Of a stretch of DNA of 64,000 nt, positions 59,009 to 64,000 are shown piece by piece. The stretch's first letter is position 1. Each line of letters opens with the position of its first letter. Position numbers and translations under genes: made by a program. This DNA is from Chloroflexota bacterium (lineage in GTDB: Bacteria > Chloroflexota > Dehalococcoidia > Lucifugimonadales > SAR202-VII-2), in assembly GCA_003228115.1 (NCBI GenBank), contig QEVV01000007.1, positions 64,166-128,165 on the forward strand, read 5' to 3'. Under the pieces are notes generated by a model that was not told the origin of the DNA, ran no database searches, and saw only the letters and a program-made list of their open reading frames with translations.

Positions 59009-60475
59009 TTACCCCTCCGACTTCTTCAGCGTGATGGACATGTCGCCGCTTTGGACCGAGATATGGTTTCGGTCTGTACGCTTGGTCAGTTCGCGCACCA
59101 GGGACACCAGCGATTGCTCTGCCCTGAGCGGGTATCCGTCGTAACGGGTGTTGCTGGCTTTCATGATGTCGATCTCGTCTTGGCCGATCATGAAGCGCAG
59201 CAGCAGTTCCTCATCGGTCAGGCCTAGCCCACCGTACTCCGACCGAAGCTCTTCAAGCGTCGGCTCAGGCGGCTCCCAGCCCTGCAATTCCTTGGCTCGG
59301 CGCCGGTTCAATATCTTATCCCGGGCGTTCTGGTCCATGGCGTTGATGGCTTCCTCGCCGCCCCACCTCCCAAGCGCATAGTGGATGGTCTGATCGGTCA
59401 CCTCTTTGTAGCGCTCCCCGATGATGACGTTAATGGCGGCCTGGCTCCCGACGAACTGCGACAGCGGTGTGACCATGACGGGGTAACCGAAGTCGGCGCG
59501 CACTTGCGTGGCTTCCACCAATGAGTCCTCAAGCTTGTGTTCCAGACCAACCAGCTTCAACTGATGGCGCAGGTTGGAAATCATGCCACCCGGCACCTGG
59601 TGCTCAAACTGGGCCGCGTCATATTCCTTGGCCTTGCCCACGGGCATGTGCTCCCGCTGGGCAACGGCTGAGAAGTGCTCTGAGACAACGCGTGCGGCTT
59701 CCTCGTTGAAGACCGGTGTATAGCCCAGCGCTCTGGCGTTGCTAGCGACGTTGAAGACAGAGGGGTTCCCTGAACCATCAGCCAAGGGAGGGATCCCTGT
59801 GTTGATCGTCCTAATGCCCAGCTTGATGCCTTCCAGCGCCACCAAGGGGCCCAGCCCAGTAGTGCAATGCGTGTGTAGTTCCAGATGTTTTTCGCCGACG
59901 ATTGCCTGGATGGCCGGAACAATGGTCTTCATGCGGTCCGGCGTCAACAGTCCACCAGGGTCTTTGAGCACGATACGGAAGGGGTCCAACGACAGGGCCT
60001 GTCGCGCCCGTTCGGCGTAATACTCGTCGGTGTGGCGTGGCGACACCGAAAAGATAAGGTTAATGAGTGGCTGCATACCCACGGCCTTGGAGACATCAAC
60101 CTTTCGCTTCCAACCCTCGTACTGGTTCCATTCCTCCGAGATGCGCGTCTGCCTGATGCCGTTGGCGAACATTCGCTCAATGTAGAGGTAGTACATGGAA
60201 TCGGGCGTCACGTCGAAGGGGCGGAAGCGGCCGGCCACGGTGCGCAGCGGAGTCTCGGTGATGAGCTCACTGACCATGCGTATACGAGCCCAGGGGTCTT
60301 CCTTTAGCTCTCGGACGCTTTTCCTGCCATCGATTGGAGAAAGCTCGATGGCCTCGAAGCCGCCCTGGTCGAGGTACTTGGCGATCGGAAGGATCCATTT
60401 AGTGCGGGCGTTGTTGGCCCAGAGGCTCTGGTTACCGTCCCGGATGGTGGTGTCTACAAATCGAATCTCGGTCAT
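59009..60475 (-). CDS. Biotin-dependent carboxyltransferase subunit (pyruvate carboxylase B/oxaloacetate decarboxylase alpha type)
   Basis: This 488-residue protein has an HMGL-like barrel starting with FVDTTIRDGNQSLWA, the lysine that would carry CO2 in IVLKDPGGLLTPDR, and metal-binding histidines in LELHTHCTTG. A PYC_OADA carboxyltransferase domain follows, with VPGGMISNLRHQLK. It ends in TKRTDRNHISVQSGDMSITL, which resembles the N-terminal part of BCCPs. There is no biotinyl domain with an MKM/MKV lysine, so it depends on a separate carrier. AccB and AccC are encoded 2.3 kb away and could supply it. The family moves CO2 to or from pyruvate or a related acid. Confidence 0.88.
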   Translation of the reverse strand: MTEIRFVDTTIRDGNQSLWANNARTKWILPIAKYLDQGGFEAIELSPIDGRKSVRELKEDPWARIRMVSELITETPLRTVAGRFRPFDVTPDSMYYLYIERMFANGIRQTRISEEWNQYEGWKRKVDVSKAVGMQPLINLIFSVSPRHTDEYYAERARQALSLDPFRIVLKDPGGLLTPDRMKTIVPAIQAIVGEKHLELHTHCTTGLGPLVALEGIKLGIRTINTGIPPLADGSGNPSVFNVASNARALGYTPVFNEEAARVVSEHFSAVAQREHMPVGKAKEYDAAQFEHQVPGGMISNLRHQLKLVGLEHKLEDSLVEATQVRADFGYPVMVTPLSQFVGSQAAINVIIGERYKEVTDQTIHYALGRWGGEEAINAMDQNARDKILNRRRAKELQGWEPPEPTLEELRSEYGGLGLTDEELLLRFMIGQDEIDIMKASNTRYDGYPLRAEQSLVSLVRELTKRTDRNHISVQSGDMSITLKKSEG

Positions 60476-60581
60476 GGGCTCCTCAAGGCGTCAGTGGGTC
60501 GTGGAGTGATGGCAGTCCTGAAGGAAAGTGGGGCTGAATTATTCAATGTCGTCCTTCGCTTTGCCCAGGACGACATTGGTT

Positions 60582-60619
60582 GGTGGGCGGTATTAGCCGT
60601 GAGGCTAATGCCGCCCACC
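60582..60619. terminator. Hairpin between the CoA-transferase and carboxyltransferase genes
   Basis: GGTGGGCGGTATTAGCC pairs with GGCTAATGCCGCCCACC (one G-U pair), 4-base loop, 20 bp after the CoA-transferase stop. There is no T-run on the minus strand, so it may be a pausing or stabilising hairpin. Confidence 0.55.
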
Positions 60620-60639
60620 ACTAAGAGGCTAAGAAACAG

Positions 60640-61818
60640 CTAGATGGCTTCTTCGGCCACCAGGCGGGCTAGGTCTTCTTCGGTGTAGCCAAGCTCTATG
60701 AGCACGTCGTTGCTGTTCTCGCCCAAGAGCGGCGGGGGCAGGCCCGGCTCACATTCAGTGCCGCCGTAGGCCACTGGGAAGCCAACGAGGTTTAGCGCCC
60801 TGTCACCCTCGCCAAATGTCTTGATCATCCCGAGGTGCTTTACCTGGGGGTCGTCGAGGGCCTCAGGAATATTGTAGAGGGGACCGTTGGGTACATCAGC
60901 CTTTTCCAGCAACTCCAGCCACTCGGCGCGGGGCCGCGTCCCAAAGCTTTCCTGGAGGAGGTCGTGAATCTCGTCATAGCGGCTGATCCGGTCCCGCTTG
61001 CTCTTGAAACGGGGGTCTTCAATGAACTCGGGGTGACCGGCCACCGTGACGAGCCCTTCCCAGAACTTGGGAGGCGTCGACAGGTGAATGGCAAAGGGTT
61101 TGTTGTCGGAGCCAACGAAGGCATAGGACTGAGAATTGTGAGGTCGTGAGACCTTGTCGGCAACCTTGCCCTCCATGGTGTACTCGGCGATGGTGGCCGG
61201 ATTGAAGGCGATGCCAGACCCCAGCATGCTCACATCCAGCTTCTGCCCCTTACCAGTAATGCCGCGGCCCACCAGAGCCCCGAGGATGCCATAGGCCGTG
61301 AACATGCCGGTAAGCTGGTCGCAAATGGCCGGGCCAACGGGTTCAGGATTGTCCATGTCGGTCAACTGGCTCCAGATGCCGCTCATCGCCTGGGCAATCT
61401 GGTCGTAGGTGGGCCGGTCGCGATAGGGCCCGCTGGGGCCCATGCCACTAATGGAGCAGTAGATCAAGCCGGGGTTGTCCTTACTCAGGTCGTCGTAACC
61501 GATGCCGTACTTCTCAAGTGCGCCGGGGCGGAAGTTTTCCAGTACTACATCTGCAGTGGCCACGAGCTTCTTGTACACCTCACGTCCGCTTTCATTGCGG
61601 ATGTTGATGGTGATGCTCTTCTTGCCCCGGTTATACCCGGCGAAAGGGGGCCGGATAGCCCCTTCCTTGGCGTCCCATTGGCGGAAGTAGTCGCCAGTGC
61701 CGGGCATCTCAACCTTGATAACCTCAGCGCCCAAGTCGCCGAGCAGCATTCCTCCGTACGGCCCACTTATCACATGGGCCATCTCCACCACCCGAATCCC
61801 CGTTAACGGTCCTGCCAT
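60640..61818 (-). CDS. CaiB/BaiF-family CoA-transferase
   Basis: This 392-residue class III CoA-transferase has the start MAGPLTGIRVVEMAHVISGP, VIKVEMPG, and NRGKKSITINI. It also has VVLENFRPGALEKYGIGYDD and YCSISGMGPSGPYRDRPTYD. The catalytic aspartate region (TYDQIAQAMSGIW) is intact. It swaps CoA between carboxylic acids; the substrate is unknown. These enzymes are frequent in SAR202-like genomes. It is the next gene upstream of the carboxyltransferase, separated by a hairpin. Confidence 0.92.
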   Translation of the reverse strand: MAGPLTGIRVVEMAHVISGPYGGMLLGDLGAEVIKVEMPGTGDYFRQWDAKEGAIRPPFAGYNRGKKSITINIRNESGREVYKKLVATADVVLENFRPGALEKYGIGYDDLSKDNPGLIYCSISGMGPSGPYRDRPTYDQIAQAMSGIWSQLTDMDNPEPVGPAICDQLTGMFTAYGILGALVGRGITGKGQKLDVSMLGSGIAFNPATIAEYTMEGKVADKVSRPHNSQSYAFVGSDNKPFAIHLSTPPKFWEGLVTVAGHPEFIEDPRFKSKRDRISRYDEIHDLLQESFGTRPRAEWLELLEKADVPNGPLYNIPEALDDPQVKHLGMIKTFGEGDRALNLVGFPVAYGGTECEPGLPPPLLGENSNDVLIELGYTEEDLARLVAEEAI

Positions 61819-61924
61819 GATCCACCTTCCTGATTATTCGTTTGATACCGCCTACGGCGGCCCTGAATAAATCTAGAGCACATTGCCCGCGATGGCAACC
61901 GCGAGCGGCGTTCGGTGCGCCTCT

Positions 61925-62515
61925 CTAGGTTTCCATAGGCACCGGTATCTGATTTCCCTCCCTTTGCGCATGTGCTTCCTCAAAAATGCGGTAGACATGC
62001 TCTGGCCGCGGCGTGAACACCGGAGTCTCTTTGATGTGCCGTCCACCCTCTTGCTCCCAATAGCGCTGCGCCCGCCAAGCCAGGTACTCCCACCAATGAG
62101 CTATGTGGGCGACGTTAGTGGCGCCAATGGAGAGGCTCTGCAGGTAAGGAGAAAGCCGGGCCCAGAGGTCCACAGCAAGGGGCCCCATTGGGGGATACAG
62201 CAATATCTCCTCCTCCTTCACCAGCCCACGCCACAACAGATACCCAACCCTGTTGTAGTGATATCCCAAGGTCGCAATGTTGCGCCTCTGCTCCTCCGTA
62301 AGCTCCTTCCACTCCAGCGCTGGAGGAAATACAGCCAGGGAAAGGGATGCACGTGCTGCCTCTGGCGGCCACAGGTCAGCAAAAACGGCTGTCGTCGCCT
62401 GAAGACGGCGGGCCAGCGCCTCCTCTCGCACCTGGAGAGCTGCAAAGATGACACCTACCGCGATAAGTGCCATGGTTGCCAGCGTTGCAAACAGTTGAAT
62501 CGACTCAGTGGACAT
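61925..62515 (-). CDS. DUF4760-like protein with one N-terminal membrane helix
   Basis: This 196-residue protein starts with a short polar stretch, then a membrane helix LFATLATMALIAVGVIFAAL, a basic segment, and a soluble part rich in Trp (HIAHWWEYLAWRAQRYW). It resembles DUF4760-type proteins in layout. The ATG at 62515 has GGAGGTCTC directly upstream, which rules out the longer frame to 62677. It lies 46 bp after rsmI. The function is unknown. Confidence 0.68.
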   Translation of the reverse strand: MSTESIQLFATLATMALIAVGVIFAALQVREEALARRLQATTAVFADLWPPEAARASLSLAVFPPALEWKELTEEQRRNIATLGYHYNRVGYLLWRGLVKEEEILLYPPMGPLAVDLWARLSPYLQSLSIGATNVAHIAHWWEYLAWRAQRYWEQEGGRHIKETPVFTPRPEHVYRIFEEAHAQREGNQIPVPMET

Positions 62516-62561
62516 GAGACCTCCATCAAACTTATTGAGGATTACTAGCAGTTTGCTGTCC

Positions 62562-63389
62562 TCACCCCTTGCCGCTCTCCACCCATGCGCTGTAGGCTTC
62601 CCTCCGAGATACGCCCAACTCAGCCATTGCCACAGCGACAGATTGGTTGGGTGGCAGTCCTTGACCACGCAACTCATTCATGAATGAGGAAAGTCGGCCT
62701 GCGTCCACAGGCTCGTCCGCGCTCAGCGGCGCTCCGCCCTCAACAACCAAGGTGAACTCTCCCCTTGGCTCAGTAAAGTGGCTTGACGCTTCAGACAGCA
62801 AGCCTCGGAAGACCTCTTCGTAGAACTTGGTGAGCTCACGACAGGCGGCCAAGCGGCGGTCGCCCAGCACATCTTTGAGGTCATCGAGAGTTGCCTGGAT
62901 GCGATGCGGCGCCTCGTAGAGTACAAAGGCTCTGCCCTCTTTCGCCAAACGTTCCAAAGCCTGACGACGCTCCTTGCCCTTCCTAGGCAAAAAGCCGACA
63001 AAGGTAAATTCTTGTGTCGGGAGTCCGGCCACGGAAACGGCCGCTGCCAGGGCCGATGGGCCGGCGACAGCTACGACCTTGTACCCCGCCTCCGCCGCGG
63101 CCTGCACCAGATCTAAGCCAGGGTCGCTGAGAACTGGCGTGCCAGCGTCAGAGACCAGGGCCACGTCTCCCTGCTCCAGGGCCTCCAAGAGACGAGGCGT
63201 ACGGGCACGCTGGTTGTGCTCGTTGTAGCTGAGCAGCGGCGTTTTGATTTCGTAGGCAGAAAGCAGCCGGCGGGTGACCCTCGTGTCTTCGGCCGCGATG
63301 AGCGGCACCTCGCGCAGAACTCGCATGGCCCTGAGCGTAATGTCTTCAAGGTTCCCGATCGGTGTGGCGACTATATAAAGCGTTCCCAA
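62562..63389 (-). CDS. rsmI: 16S rRNA 2'-O-methyltransferase RsmI
   Basis: This 275-residue SAM methyltransferase of the tetrapyrrole-methylase fold starts TLYIVATPIGNLEDITLRA, then AEDTRVTRRLLSAY, LVSDAGTPVLSDPG, GPSALAAAVSVAGLP and FVGFLPRKGKERR. These are diagnostic RsmI motifs; the protein methylates C1402 of 16S rRNA. The C-terminus has a short helix (NQSVAVAMAELGVSRREAYS). It is followed by the DUF4760-like gene. Confidence 0.96.
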   Translation of the reverse strand: MGTLYIVATPIGNLEDITLRAMRVLREVPLIAAEDTRVTRRLLSAYEIKTPLLSYNEHNQRARTPRLLEALEQGDVALVSDAGTPVLSDPGLDLVQAAAEAGYKVVAVAGPSALAAAVSVAGLPTQEFTFVGFLPRKGKERRQALERLAKEGRAFVLYEAPHRIQATLDDLKDVLGDRRLAACRELTKFYEEVFRGLLSEASSHFTEPRGEFTLVVEGGAPLSADEPVDAGRLSSFMNELRGQGLPPNQSVAVAMAELGVSRREAYSAWVESGKG

Positions 63390-63445
63390 GTTCTTGGTCC
63401 CCTTTCGAAAATACGGTTTTGTGAAATCTCCGCCATTGCGACATT

Positions 63446-63476
63446 GTCATTTCGACCGGAGTGGAGAAATCTTATC
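63446..63476. repeat. Possible dispersed palindromic repeat
   Basis: The sequence runs GTCATTTCGACCGGAGTGG followed by AGAAATCTTATC. It has ATTTC and GAAAT ends in inverted order and resembles the common short intergenic palindromes. One copy only is visible. Confidence 0.3.
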
Positions 63477-63535
63477 TGACGGCCCAAAGCCAGGCCCCAC
63501 AATAAACACGGCAGGCTATCGCCAATGATCACATA

Positions 63536-63556
63536 GGGCGGGTCTGAGACCCGCCC
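63536..63556. repeat. 9-bp palindromic hairpin
   Basis: GGGCGGGTC pairs with GACCCGCCC over a 3-base loop. The form GGGCGGGTYTnAnACCCGCCC recalls REP-like elements. It lies in the gap between rsmI and the membrane protein gene. Confidence 0.4.
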
Positions 63557-63679
63557 CTACCATAGGCCTGCGTTTGTTCGCCCTATTTCGAGTTATGGCT
63601 GTGGTCTCTTCGGCACTATGAGCCACGTCGCCGCAGCGCCCGCAGGTTATACTAGAGCACCCTTCTTGCGCAAAGCGAA

Positions 63680-64000
63680 ATGAGGCAAATGAACCGACTG
63701 ATTATTCGGGGTGGTGGAGCCGGCGTTATCGCTGGCGTTGGGCTGGTGCTAAGCCTGCTCACCATCGCCGCAGTCCTAGACATCAAGTCCCTGCCTGTCG
63801 TGCTGGCAGACGGGTTTGTTTCCGTCCTTCCTGCCTCTTTCTTCTCCTTCGCCATTGTACGACTGCAGGAGTTGGCCAAGCCCCTGTCCCTTGTGGGGAT
63901 TGGTGCTGCTTTGATCCTGCTCAATGGAGGCGTCGGTTGGTCCTTCGCTTGGACGCTGCGCCGCTATCCCCACCTGCGCCTGCCCCCGTGGGACGGCATG
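63680..64000 (+). CDS. N-terminus of a multi-pass membrane protein, possibly a molybdopterin oxidoreductase type (cut by window edge)
   Basis: About 107 residues are visible and the gene runs past the right edge. Two or three hydrophobic helices are seen (GVIAGVGLVLSLLTIAAVL; LSLVGIGAALILLNGGVG). The spacing and the VLADGFVSVLPASFFSFAIV segment recall the N-terminal membrane part of sulfite-oxidase-like molybdopterin proteins, but no cofactor motif is in view. Two ATGs compete: 63680 and 63689, the latter with TGAGG 3 bases upstream. Confidence 0.5.
   Translation, partial: MRQMNRLIIRGGGAGVIAGVGLVLSLLTIAAVLDIKSLPVVLADGFVSVLPASFFSFAIVRLQELAKPLSLVGIGAALILLNGGVGWSFAWTLRRYPHLRLPPWDGM

Overview
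The window looks like a chromosome segment from an uncultured member of the Chloroflexota, most likely near Dehalococcoidia/SAR202. This is inferred from gene content, not from a marker-gene tree. The clues are a luciferase-like flavin/F420 monooxygenase, several amidohydrolase-2 proteins, a Rieske oxygenase, a CaiB/BaiF CoA-transferase, a small RRM protein, a moderately high GC content, and frequent GTG and TTG starts. I saw no rRNA or tRNA gene, CRISPR array, insertion sequence or prophage.

Region 1 (1-9425) is catabolic and oxidoreductive. It holds the tail of a Rieske oxygenase, a luciferase-like monooxygenase, an amidohydrolase, a zinc alcohol dehydrogenase, a methyltransferase, a CDP-alcohol phosphatidyltransferase facing a PntC-like cytidylyltransferase, and an amidase. 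Two broken genes, an aminotransferase tail and an isochorismatase tail, lie back to back around 7.2-7.4 kb and mark a rearrangement scar or an assembly join.

Region 2 (9.5-35.3 kb) is mostly cell-surface glycan and lipid biosynthesis. A glycosyltransferase, a sugar epimerase and a Gfo/Idh dehydrogenase (minus strand) diverge from an ABC exporter and a PhoX phosphatase that carries a dockerin-like insertion. Next comes a compact nonulosonic acid operon (17963-24721) of the legionaminic type: glycosyltransferase, synthase, NeuD/LegH acetyltransferase, PtmE guanylyltransferase, LegB, LegC and LegF. The hydrolysing 2-epimerase LegG is not present. A second, tightly overlapped set follows (24930-34047): VOC protein, FkbH, acyl carrier protein, a CMAH-like metallo-beta-lactamase protein without its Rieske domain, CDP-alcohol phosphatidyltransferase, ATP-grasp ligase, a divergent RtcB-like protein and a capsule-type glycosyltransferase. 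I know of no described pathway with this combination, and it is the best candidate for a new system.

Region 3 (35.3-42 kb) has an RRM protein with a clear promoter and terminator, a gene-poor stretch of about 0.9 kb, an MFS transporter, and a four-gene operon encoding two ABC ATPases and two permeases. A perfect 23-bp tandem repeat sits just upstream of that operon's putative promoter.

Region 4 (42.3-64 kb) is largely housekeeping: tig-clpP-clpX, aspS, a branched-chain aminotransferase, a polyprenyl synthase, metG, accB-accC, a biotin-dependent carboxyltransferase subunit, a CoA-transferase and rsmI. It also holds two amidohydrolases and two DUF4160/DUF2442-type small gene pairs that resemble toxin-antitoxin modules. 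The second pair has a helix-turn-helix domain fused to its DUF2442-like partner and a toxin-like partner without a start codon. Numerous strong hairpins lie between genes.
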